From a virus, in the IMG/VR virus record IMGVR_UViG_3300017755_000007, positions 1 to 55,325 of that record: DNA of 55,325 bases. One strand, 5' to 3'. Below, piece after piece: positions 1 to 8,400 of this stretch; the stretch's first letter is position 1; every line of letters begins with the position of its first letter. A program made the position numbers and the translations under genes. The notes under the pieces were generated by a model. It did no database searches, was not told the origin of the DNA, and saw nothing but the letters and a program-made list of their open reading frames with translations.

Positions 1-20
1 ACTTCTTTTGGATCAGTCAT
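1..20 (-). CDS. 5' end of a gene running off the window (gp17 position)
   Basis: Only the first seven codons are inside the window, reading MTDPKEV. The start is supported by GAGG 11 bases upstream of the ATG and by a promoter pair just upstream. In T4-type genomes the gene after the small terminase gp16 is normally the large terminase gp17. Here two extra genes separate it from gp16, so gp17 is a positional guess; the seven residues cannot identify it. Confidence 0.5.
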
Positions 21-51
21 TGCTGCAGTATCCTCGTGGTATAATTTTACT

Positions 52-84
52 TATTTATTGTACCATACTGATACAATTTGTCAA
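52..84 (-). promoter_or_regulatory. Overlapping sigma70-type and T4-late-type promoter
   Basis: On the minus strand TTGACA (84-79) is followed after 16 bases by TACAAT (62-57), a good sigma70 promoter. The late box AATAAATA (59-52) overlaps the -10. Both would drive the gene starting at position 20. Late promoters of T4-like cyanophages are known to have the form NATAAATA. The sequence match is direct; use in both phases is inference. Confidence 0.6.
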
Positions 85-88
85 TTGA

Positions 89-1735
89 TTAGCAATTCCA
101 CTTTCTTAGTGACTTCGACAGACGGTCATCTCCAGTGTTATTAGATGCTTTCTGTCTCTTTCTCATACCTTTCATTCTAGCGCAGAAGGATGCCCTGCGG
201 GGATTTCCAACCTTTGTGCTTGGTGCTTTGAGGTCAGATCCTGGATTTTCCTTTTCGTAAGACTTTCGTCCTTTTTCATTAAGTCCTCCTTCGGAGTTCT
301 TTCCTGACTTTTTTGTCCAGGCTGCTCCTTCATTTTGAACTTCCTCTGGAACGCAGTTGGGTACTAGTTTGCCACCTTTCTTTTTCATACCAACTTTCTT
401 ATATCCCTGCCAACACTTCTCTTGAAAGTCTTGAAGTGTCATTCCTTCAGACTTATTACCATAGTTAGCAGCACCTTTCTTACGGCACTGGACTAATCTA
501 CCACTAGCATATGCAGAAGGCCATACCTTTGCACTTGCTTTTACTTTCTTATAACAGGCATCTTTCTCACCCGCCTTTTCTACTACAGTTTCTTCTGTTT
601 TCTTCTTAGCATCTACCTTTTTGAGATACGAATCGAGTTGCTTCTGTTTGATTGCACGAATCATAGAAGAACGCTTACTAAGATATGCGGGTTTCTCACC
701 TTGGGTTTTTCTGATTGCCGTGATAGCAACATCACCCATACCTTCTGTTTTGTAGTCCTTACCAGTTTTAATTTTATCCATCATAGAAGCAGCACCATAC
801 TTATCCTGCTTATGGCGAATCATACGCTTATAACGATCAAACTTATCATTACCTTTCTTGTCACGCATATCCTTTTCTAGGATAGTTTCCTCTTTCTTGA
901 TACCAGCAACACGATCAAGTGCATTACCAATTGCTCTGCCGATCTTGTCGCGCTTGCGCTCTTTGGGTTTTGGAGCAGTAGTAGATTTGGGTTTCTGACG
1001 TTTGGCATAATCATAATAAGACTCACCCTTTTTCAGTTTCTTAGGGTCTGCCTTAGGTTTTGCTGCATCAGCACGATCTTCACGGGCACGGGCATTAGCA
1101 CCAGGACCACCCAACTTACGATCCTTCTCAGGATCTGGATGCCAAGTATCTGCACGCTCGGAAACATTCATTTTCTTAAGGTGTTTTTTGATACGCTCAG
1201 ACTGACCTTTATGCATCTTAGATGCACCGTCAAGTTCTTTAGACATCTTTTTAAGGTCGAGATCTTCTGTCTTCACGTTTTTTGCCTTCCCTTTACGATC
1301 TGGATTTGGATCTTCAGCATTTTTGCGACGGAATGCTGCTTCCTCTTCGCCTTTATTTAGGTTTCTTTTCATCTTACTAGACCCACATTTAGGTTTAGTA
1401 GTCTGACCAGGTTGTTTTGCACAAGGTTTTCCTGCATACTTACCACCAAGTTGTACCCAACCAGGTGTTCCATCAGATGATTTACTCTTACCAAACCAGT
1501 CACGAAGAGAATTATCTCCAGACTTATTTGCTTCTCCGAATACATCTTTATATGTTGGTGGCATTTTAGACATCTCTCCCATAGCCATCTTGTTTGCAGT
1601 CTTATGCATCACCTCTTTGGAGCGACTTCCATAGAGTTTATTCCACCTATTCTTACCCTTCATCATACCTCTAATGTATTTCTTAGCGGTGCCATTAAGG
1701 GCAGGTGGAACATCTGATGCAAAACCTTGTGCCAT
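89..1735 (-). CDS. Lysine-rich basic protein with DUF6321/DUF5872-like segments
   Basis: A 548-residue protein very rich in Lys and Arg, with no signal peptide or membrane segment. Short cysteine-bearing blocks are set in charged linkers. Near residues 79-120 is a block with WFGKSKSSDGTPGWV, then PCAKQPG and PKCGSS. Later come a KDACYKKVKASAKVWPSAYA block, a CWQGYKKVGMKKKGGK block ending PNC, and a C-terminal block with KGRKSYEKENPGSDLK and SFCARMKGM. From memory these resemble DUF5872- and DUF6321-type segments seen in many marine phage proteins of unknown role. The gene begins one base after the 178-aa gene ends and sits between gp16 and the gp17 position, so it is probably co-transcribed late. 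A nucleic-acid-binding or internal virion role would suit its charge but is not shown. Confidence 0.9.
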   Translation of the reverse strand: MAQGFASDVPPALNGTAKKYIRGMMKGKNRWNKLYGSRSKEVMHKTANKMAMGEMSKMPPTYKDVFGEANKSGDNSLRDWFGKSKSSDGTPGWVQLGGKYAGKPCAKQPGQTTKPKCGSSKMKRNLNKGEEEAAFRRKNAEDPNPDRKGKAKNVKTEDLDLKKMSKELDGASKMHKGQSERIKKHLKKMNVSERADTWHPDPEKDRKLGGPGANARAREDRADAAKPKADPKKLKKGESYYDYAKRQKPKSTTAPKPKERKRDKIGRAIGNALDRVAGIKKEETILEKDMRDKKGNDKFDRYKRMIRHKQDKYGAASMMDKIKTGKDYKTEGMGDVAITAIRKTQGEKPAYLSKRSSMIRAIKQKQLDSYLKKVDAKKKTEETVVEKAGEKDACYKKVKASAKVWPSAYASGRLVQCRKKGAANYGNKSEGMTLQDFQEKCWQGYKKVGMKKKGGKLVPNCVPEEVQNEGAAWTKKSGKNSEGGLNEKGRKSYEKENPGSDLKAPSTKVGNPRRASFCARMKGMRKRQKASNNTGDDRLSKSLRKWNC

Positions 1736-1736
1736 A

Positions 1737-2273
1737 TCAACCGCCTACAACTTGAACTTCTTCAACAACAATTGCATTGCCAGTTGCAGCAATACTTACA
1801 CAACGCTTGACGATTGCCTGAGGACCACTGTAAGCATAGGTATAATCTGCAGATGCAGCAGAAGAATCAATATCGGTGCTAATAAAGTTTGGACGTACAG
1901 CAGTGACTTTCTTACCCGCTGTTCCTGCAGACAGGAAAGCAGCATTGATTCCAGGAGATGTACTATCATCTTCTACAGCAATGAAGTCGTCTACTGAGAA
2001 TGGGTGAGTATTAACAGTTTCTCCAAGATTAGTTCCGAGTTGATAATCTGCAGTGGAATCATCGACACCCTTTACAATTCTTGCTTGACCAGGTTTACCA
2101 CCCTTAAGTAGAAGTGCTTGGTCTTGAATAAGAGTGATTGCAGGACCACCATTGAATGCAACTGTGGCATCACCTGCAGTTGCAACTACACGATAATATC
2201 CAGTCTGAACAACTTGATATTCGGTAGCGTCAGCAGCAATTGCATTGGTGCTTAAAACATTTAATACTGTCAT
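1737..2273 (-). CDS. Putative virion protein, beta-rich, 178 aa
   Basis: A small acidic protein rich in Ala, Val, Thr and Asp, with no Cys-rich motif, signal peptide or membrane segment. The alternation of V/I/A with polar residues suggests a mostly beta fold, as in head-decoration or other small virion proteins. I do not recognise the family. It lies between gp16 and the 548-aa basic protein and has its own late box (GATAAATA) about 24 bases upstream, which implies strong late expression and fits a structural role. The decoration-protein idea is inference only. Confidence 0.9.
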   Translation of the reverse strand: MTVLNVLSTNAIAADATEYQVVQTGYYRVVATAGDATVAFNGGPAITLIQDQALLLKGGKPGQARIVKGVDDSTADYQLGTNLGETVNTHPFSVDDFIAVEDDSTSPGINAAFLSAGTAGKKVTAVRPNFISTDIDSSAASADYTYAYSGPQAIVKRCVSIAATGNAIVVEEVQVVGG

Positions 2274-2279
2274 GTCGTG

Positions 2280-2711
2280 TTATTTCGTGTCAATATTATT
2301 TATCTCCTTTTGCTTCTTTAACATTTTTTGGAGATCCGCAGTACTGCCAATAAACATCGTGTTATTAACAGTAGACGGTCCCGACTTTTTATCCTCTGCA
2401 TCTAAATCCTTCATCTTCTTTTGTAAATCAATCAACTTATCAGCAGTATCAGCTACGCTTTTAATTGTTGTTGCAGCAACTTCATAAGCACGAGGATGAT
2501 CTGACGCTCGTGCCACATCAAGTATTCCATCTACTGCCTCCTGCCCTTTCATTACTAACATATGCAATGCAGCACGAGTAGTCTCATAGTCTTGCTTTAC
2601 ATCTTGTGTATCAGATTTTTTAAGTTCGGGTTTCACTTTTTCCACATGCTTTTGGAGTTCAGTAGGTTCTGCTCCAAAAGCATCATTTAGTCCATCAAAA
2701 GGATTGCCCAT
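2280..2711 (-). CDS. gp16: Small terminase / DNA packaging protein gp16
   Basis: A 143-residue, mostly helical protein. The central stretch from about residue 42 (DYETTRAALHMLV, then GQEAVDGILDVA, SDHPRAYEVA and DTADKLIDLQKKMKDL) is the signature of the T4 gp16 family. The small terminase forms a ring that regulates the packaging motor gp17 and recognises DNA for packaging into the prohead. Length is close to T4 gp16 (about 164). The gene follows gp15 as in T4 (13-14-15-16), with two bases between them. The C-terminal tail after residue 110 is polar and less typical. Confidence 0.9.
   Translation of the reverse strand: MGNPFDGLNDAFGAEPTELQKHVEKVKPELKKSDTQDVKQDYETTRAALHMLVMKGQEAVDGILDVARASDHPRAYEVAATTIKSVADTADKLIDLQKKMKDLDAEDKKSGPSTVNNTMFIGSTADLQKMLKKQKEINNIDTK
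2297..2304 (-). promoter_or_regulatory. T4-type late promoter box GATAAATA
   Basis: GATAAATA on the minus strand lies inside the 3' end of the gp16 gene, 23 bases before the ATG at 2273. It matches the NATAAATA form known for T4-like cyanophage late promoters and would give the 178-aa gene extra late transcription. Confidence 0.6.
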
Positions 2712-2713
2712 AA

Positions 2714-3499
2714 TTAAATATCCTCATCAGCCCCACTTATGGGATTACGTTTTTTGTTATCGGTAAAGTCTTCATCAACAATACCAAATCCAAAATCATC
2801 ATCAGCATCTGCTGAGATAGGGTTTGGTTGAATGGTATAACGTACTTCTCTGGGTGCAGAAGAAGTATTTGTATCTGTGTACATATCGGTGATGACCTTT
2901 TTGATGGTCTTGCTTTCTGTAACAGGACCGTATAGGTATGTTTTTACAGTAAACTGTAGAGTATAAATGATTGCTCTACGAGTAACAAAATCTCCCTCAT
3001 AAGTATCGTCATAATCGACACTATTCAAAACTACAGGAACATCCTTTGTCTCATCAACTTCCGAAAGTAACTTAACTGCTAGATTATAATGTGGTTGAAA
3101 AATAGGAAGAATTTGCTCAAGAATCTGAAGACCATCTTCTTGATTCTTAGAAATAATTGCTAATTCAAATGAAAGATTATAGGGAACTGGCATGAAAACA
3201 CTCTTGTTCTCATCAGTATCTTTAGCAAATTTAATTTTTTGGGTTGGTGATACCTTTCTAGAGGAATCGTAAGTAATACCATTAATCTCAAAAGAGATTC
3301 TAGGAACAGTAATCTGAGTTCTTTTGTTTGTAGGGTCAGGATTTTGATCGAGACGTGCTAAAAACTTTTGTTTTGGACCATATGCCAAAGGAACCTTCAT
3401 CACTTCAGTAGAGCGACGAAGTTCAATATTATTAAACATCGTGCCAAACGCCACGATAGTCTTTCTAAAAATTTCGTGATATGAATATGTGCCTAACAT
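2714..3499 (-). CDS. gp15: Tail sheath stabiliser / tail terminator gp15
   Basis: A 261-residue protein. The N-terminus (MLGTYSYHEIFRKTIVAFGTMFNNIELRR) has the layout of T4 gp15, which begins with an aromatic/glycine stretch followed by a helix ending in FxNIxxxR. In T4, gp15 caps the completed tail and connects it to the neck (gp13/gp14). The family core of alternating beta strands runs to about residue 205; the last 50 residues are acidic and Asn-rich and probably flexible. It starts at the same base where gp14 ends, suggesting coupled translation. Confidence 0.88.
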   Translation of the reverse strand: MLGTYSYHEIFRKTIVAFGTMFNNIELRRSTEVMKVPLAYGPKQKFLARLDQNPDPTNKRTQITVPRISFEINGITYDSSRKVSPTQKIKFAKDTDENKSVFMPVPYNLSFELAIISKNQEDGLQILEQILPIFQPHYNLAVKLLSEVDETKDVPVVLNSVDYDDTYEGDFVTRRAIIYTLQFTVKTYLYGPVTESKTIKKVITDMYTDTNTSSAPREVRYTIQPNPISADADDDFGFGIVDEDFTDNKKRNPISGADEDI

Positions 3500-4671
3500 C
3501 AGATTGTAGTATCAGTAATGGACCCAACAGTACCGAAAGGATTGCCTTCGGTGAAATCTATAATATCGTCATCAGCAGTTTCAAAACTATAGTTCTGGTC
3601 AATGCTATCAGCGGTATTAGTATTATTTAGAGTGTTATAGGATTCAGGACTCCAGAGAGCACCTGATGTCAATCCCTTAATTGTTTCTGAAGTATTAAAG
3701 GTTCCTGTTCTATTAATGACTTGGAGTTCTCTTGCAGAACTATTCCAGGACTTGACTTCTGCTCTACTGTCTTTAGGGGAGTAATCAATTGTGACAGTAG
3801 GAACACTAGTATAACCTGTACCGCCAGATGTGATAGTAGCACCAGTGACAATACCAGCACTAGAAATCGTAGCAGTCGCTGTAGCACCACTTCCACCACC
3901 TCCTGTGATTGTAATTGTTGGTGGCAGAGCAGACTTATAGTGCTCACCACCATCTGTAATTGTTATTGCGTTTACTGCCCCCGAATCAATCGTTGCAGTT
4001 GCAGCAGCAAGATATAAGTCACCGACAATTTCTTCACCAACTGTAAAGTCGCCAGATCCACCAGCATCCATTACTAGTTTGATAGAATTGGCGAAGGCAG
4101 TTTCGATAGCATCAATCTCGGCAACACCAGTATCAATTTTTTCGTCACTATACTCAAAGAGTTCGCATTGACATTCCCAAACATAACCTTTACCCAATTG
4201 ATAAAAGGGTTTTTCTGCTTCTACAAACTTAATCTCAAATAAATGTTTTGTTGTTGGAAACCAAATAAGATCTCCCTCATTAGGACGACCCTCTACATTT
4301 AAAGCGGCGTTATCATCTACCTTCTCAGTAAATTTAGTTCGCGAGAAAATAAACGTAGTCTTATCTTCAATACGAACACCAAACTTACTCAGAAGTTCTC
4401 CCTGACCTTCCCATCCTTCCACATTGTTGACATATGCTCTAACAGAAAGTGCTTGTGTAAAGTTACTACTTTCTACTTCTTGAAAGATTGTATCTTTATT
4501 AACATATGTTCTGGGTAGATAATAAATGTCTTGTCCATAGAGTTCAATACTCTCATTAATGAGATTGCCCATAAACATTTGTTCCTGGGAAGAACCATTT
4601 AGATTTAGTCGGCAACTACTTGTATAGTCCGACTGAATACAATTTTCTGGGGGATCGTTTCTATAAGTCAT
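3499..4671 (-). CDS. gp14: Neck protein gp14 with C-terminal beta-repeat extension
   Basis: Residues 1-190 follow T4 gp14: LxxESIELYGQDIYYLPR, NFTQALSVRAYVN, GWEGQGELLSKFGVRIED, EGDLIWFP and EKPFYQLG all have close counterparts in it. gp14 joins gp13 in the neck that seals the DNA-filled head and receives the tail. The protein is 390 residues against about 256 in T4. The extra part is made of two GSGYTSxP-type units (about residues 228-297) and an SWN unit (RAEVKSWNSSARELQVI) followed by a TSGA segment to about residue 346. The same units recur in baseplate and fibre genes of this window. Stop and start codons with gp13 are one base apart. Confidence 0.9.
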   Translation of the reverse strand: MTYRNDPPENCIQSDYTSSCRLNLNGSSQEQMFMGNLINESIELYGQDIYYLPRTYVNKDTIFQEVESSNFTQALSVRAYVNNVEGWEGQGELLSKFGVRIEDKTTFIFSRTKFTEKVDDNAALNVEGRPNEGDLIWFPTTKHLFEIKFVEAEKPFYQLGKGYVWECQCELFEYSDEKIDTGVAEIDAIETAFANSIKLVMDAGGSGDFTVGEEIVGDLYLAAATATIDSGAVNAITITDGGEHYKSALPPTITITGGGGSGATATATISSAGIVTGATITSGGTGYTSVPTVTIDYSPKDSRAEVKSWNSSARELQVINRTGTFNTSETIKGLTSGALWSPESYNTLNNTNTADSIDQNYSFETADDDIIDFTEGNPFGTVGSITDTTI

Positions 4672-4672
4672 T

Positions 4673-5479
4673 TTAACCGATTAAATCCATAGGGGGAATT
4701 TCATAATCCTTACGAACACCTTCTTCGAGATCTTTCTTAAACTGACTCGCATCTTCAAGAATCTGGCGACCATTGAGAGTCACACCACCAAGCATTTGAA
4801 TGCCATCATACTTACTGAGGTTGCGACCCCATTGCTGTTGAAATAATGCCTCAACATAATCCTTCAACCAAGCATCATTGTACATGCCAGTATAAGTATC
4901 AGGATCTTGACGCATGATTGTTTCAACAACAATCTGGTCACCAGATTGAAGATCTTCCCAACCCATATCTAAATAAAGTCTTCCTTGATGCTCATTAAAT
5001 CTAACTCTACGATTTGCTTGAGAGTTGGTGACCCAATCCAAAGTTTCAAGATATTGAGATGTCATAAAGTAATGTAAAATTTGTCCATGAGTCATGGAGT
5101 AAATATCATTCAAAAAGATTTGATATTTAATATTGAACATGTTTCCAGGAACAATACTAGAAGCACCGACAGAAGTATATACGTGATTGACACCTAGTAC
5201 ACCAGGAGGAAGGGAAACAAACTCTTGCCCCTCATACCATGCAGTTGATCCTAGTTGCGATGATGTTCTAGCAGCAGTCTTAATAGCATCAGTAACTTCA
5301 ATTCTAACAAATGCAGTATAACTTCCATTGAAATGAAACTCTTGATAGTAATCAATTGCTTCTTCAATCAGGTCATCTAGTTGCTCATCACACACGTTAA
5401 TGTCGATGGCAGGAAAACCTAATCTACGAAGAGCGTAGTTTTTTAACTCTGTTTTAGTAGCGGGTCTTGTGGCGGACAT
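4673..5479 (-). CDS. gp13: Neck protein gp13
   Basis: A 268-residue protein of the T4 gp13 family. The N-terminal helical segment (TKTELKNYALRRLGFPAIDI, then DEQLDDLIEEAIDYYQEFH) and the later WLKDYVEALFQQQWGRNLSKY segment are typical of gp13 in marine T4-like phages. It builds the neck ring with gp14. T4 gp13 is 309 residues, and no shared repeat module is inserted in this copy. The gene sits between the large fibre gene and gp14, in T4 order, six bases after the fibre stop. Confidence 0.93.
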   Translation of the reverse strand: MSATRPATKTELKNYALRRLGFPAIDINVCDEQLDDLIEEAIDYYQEFHFNGSYTAFVRIEVTDAIKTAARTSSQLGSTAWYEGQEFVSLPPGVLGVNHVYTSVGASSIVPGNMFNIKYQIFLNDIYSMTHGQILHYFMTSQYLETLDWVTNSQANRRVRFNEHQGRLYLDMGWEDLQSGDQIVVETIMRQDPDTYTGMYNDAWLKDYVEALFQQQWGRNLSKYDGIQMLGGVTLNGRQILEDASQFKKDLEEGVRKDYEIPPMDLIG

Positions 5480-5485
5480 TTGTTA

Positions 5486-8400
5486 TCAAGCGAACGATTG
5501 GACAGTTAAAGTAGTAACATCATTTGCACTGACGACTTCTCCAACTTTGAAGAATCCATCAACAGTATCAACGGTAATTGCACTAGCAGCAAGACCAGTG
5601 ATAACACCTGTGGTGCCACTGGTAGCACCTGTCACAGTTGCACCAACTTCCATTGTAGTAACGTCGGTCAGTTGCAGAGTTGCATTAGTGGCAACAGTAG
5701 CAACATCAACTGAACCACCTGCAGCAGGGTTGAGACCGTCCGCTCCAGTGGGTTGAACAATAGTGATTGTCTCACCAGCAACATATCCAGTACCACCGTC
5801 GTTAATAGTAACGTTAGTGATTGCACCAGCAGAGGCAGTGATGTTAACAGTCAGTGAAGCAGAACCAGATCCACCTGTTGTTGCCAGAGCAGTTCCTGTG
5901 ACATAGTTAGAACCGCCTGCAAGAGATGCTAGGTTCAGTGACAACACTTTACCAGCATTAGCGTTGGTGACTGTTACAGTCTCATTGACAAGGAAACCAG
6001 AACCACCTGCATTAACTGCAGCAGCAGTGATTACACCACCAACAACAGTAGTATTAACTGTTAGTGAAGTACCTGTACCACCTGTTGTTGCAACCGCAGT
6101 TCCTGCAGTAAATCCACCACCACCACCATTTGTGACGGAAGTGGTAACAGCAGCACCAGGTGTAGGATCACCAGAGAGGTTCAATGTCAGAGTAGTAGTA
6201 GTTGCAAGATTAGTGAGCATTGCTTGTAGTTGAGCGAATGCATTATCCAGTTTTGTCTGTACTCTTGCCTCGGTATAATATTGATTAGTTCCTTCTGAAA
6301 GATCTGAAGTCGACTTGCTGGAAAGATCTAGATTTGCACCAGTCTGTAGATTTACTCTTGCATCAGCACGAGCACTTGTGTGATAGAGATTGGTAGAACC
6401 TTCACTCAGATCATCAGTGTCTGCTGCAGCAATCCTTGCATCTGCTCTAGCGTCTGTGTAGTAGAGGTTAGTACCTTCTGCCAAATTAGCAGTATTCTTA
6501 CCCGCGAGACTTGCATCAAAGCGTGCCTCAGTGTAGAAGATATTCGTAGAACCTTCAGTTACATTATCGGTATTGATGTCTGCCTGAGTGACACTCAGAG
6601 CGCCTGAACCATCGTGCTCAATACCTGTGCCGTATGTGAAGTGTGTGCGGGTCCTAGCAGCGGTTGTAAAGAGATTTGTGGAACCTTCGGTTACATTGTC
6701 GGTATTAACGTCTGCCTGCGTTACAGAGAGTGTGTAGGTGCCTGCAGTGTCATCATATACCTTAGTAATACCAGTGCTAGCAACAAACAGTGCATCAATT
6801 CTATCATCAACACGCTCGTTAGTGAAGTATAGATTAGATCCTTCGGAGAGATCTCCAGTATCATGATTACTAATATCAGATACTTGACCAGTAACATTAC
6901 CAACTAATGCTGCAGTAATAATTCCAGCGGCAAAGTCACCCGATCCGTCACGAAGGACAAGGTTGTTGGCAGCATTATTAGCAGAAGAGGCAACATTAAT
7001 AGTAGTATTACCAGAAACGCCATCAGCGTTTGTTAGTGTAATACCAGAAGATGCTGTAACAGCAAGCGTGCGTTGTGCATAGGTATTTGCAGCAGTCCTT
7101 ACAACATAACCAGTACCTGACATTGCAGCAAGTGCAGTAATGTCTGGATCATTATAAGTCGTAGTGATTGTTACTGCTGCAGATCCATCGAAAGATACAT
7201 TACCATCAACAACACCGTCAATTGTGATGACTCTTGCTGTTCTCAGTGCATCTGCTGATGTAGCATTACCTTGAATACCTGCAACAGCACCAATACCGTT
7301 ATTAACTGTGATTTGATTCGCAGCAAAGTCCGCATTAGAGTCACGAGCAACAACAGTAGTTGCAGTTGCTGTAGAAGCAGTTGTCATGCTGTCCAGAAGG
7401 TCAGCATTGAGGTTGTTAATCTTAGTCGTGTTGGGAATAACCAGAGCAGCACCAGAAGCAACCTGGGAGATGATTTGACCATCTACAGTCAGAGTGCCGT
7501 CAATGTTGGCGTTAGCATCAACATCGAGTGATGTACCAGAACCAGTAAGATTCAGACTGCCAGCACGAAGTTGTCCATCAGTACCAGAAAGAACTTCTGA
7601 TGAATTAGTCGCGTCTGTTACGAATGCGAATTGGTTGGCGGATCTATCGTATCCGAAGAAACCAATTTTCGCAGAGCCGTCGTAATAACGGAATTCAACA
7701 CCACGATCCTTAGCGTCGTTAGACGTTGGTGCTGTGTCACCACCCACAGTAATAATAGGGTCATCGATAGTTGTGACCGTAGAATTGACAGTAGTGGTCG
7801 TTCCATTGATAGTAAGGTTTCCAGTAACAGTAAGGTTAGACTCAGCAGTTACATCACCACCAATGTCTAGAGTTCCACGAATATCTGTATTGCCGTTATC
7901 GGTATCTACAGTAAACTTGTTCGCAGCAGATGCATTTTGAATAGCAAATGTTTTGTTATCTGCAGTGATAGTAACATCATCATGAGTTACTAAAGCACCA
8001 GAGATGTCTGCACTATTATTAAGATCAAGAGTACCCGTCAGTTCAGTGTTGCCATAGACTCTTGCAGCACCACCAACAGCAAGATTTCTAGCAATGCCAG
8101 CACCACCAGACAATCGGAATGCGCCGTCTGCACCGTAAGTGCCAGTCAGAGTTTGCTCGGTATTTCTAGTAAAGGTTACAACATCAGATACACCCAAGGT
8201 GTCATTAACCTGAGTTGCATCACCAACGGTCAATGTACCGATAATATTTGTGTTGCCATTGTCTGCATCAACACCAAACTTCTCAACAGCAGATCCGTTT
8301 CTGACAGAGAAGACTTCATTAGCAGCATCAACAATCAGTGAATCATTGATAGTTGTTTGACCTTGAACAACCAGTGTGCCGTCAGTTGCAATGTTACCTG

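Noticed and set aside
3669-3953. 94-codon Leu/Val-rich frame inside gp14
   Set aside because: A frame-shifted reading of the GSGY repeat DNA; gp14 in its own frame matches the T4 family up to this point and continues with shared units.
6245-6865. Regularly spaced repeats that might suggest a CRISPR array
   Set aside because: The units are in frame and vary by synonymous and conservative changes; they are fibre repeats, with no constant direct repeat and unique spacers.
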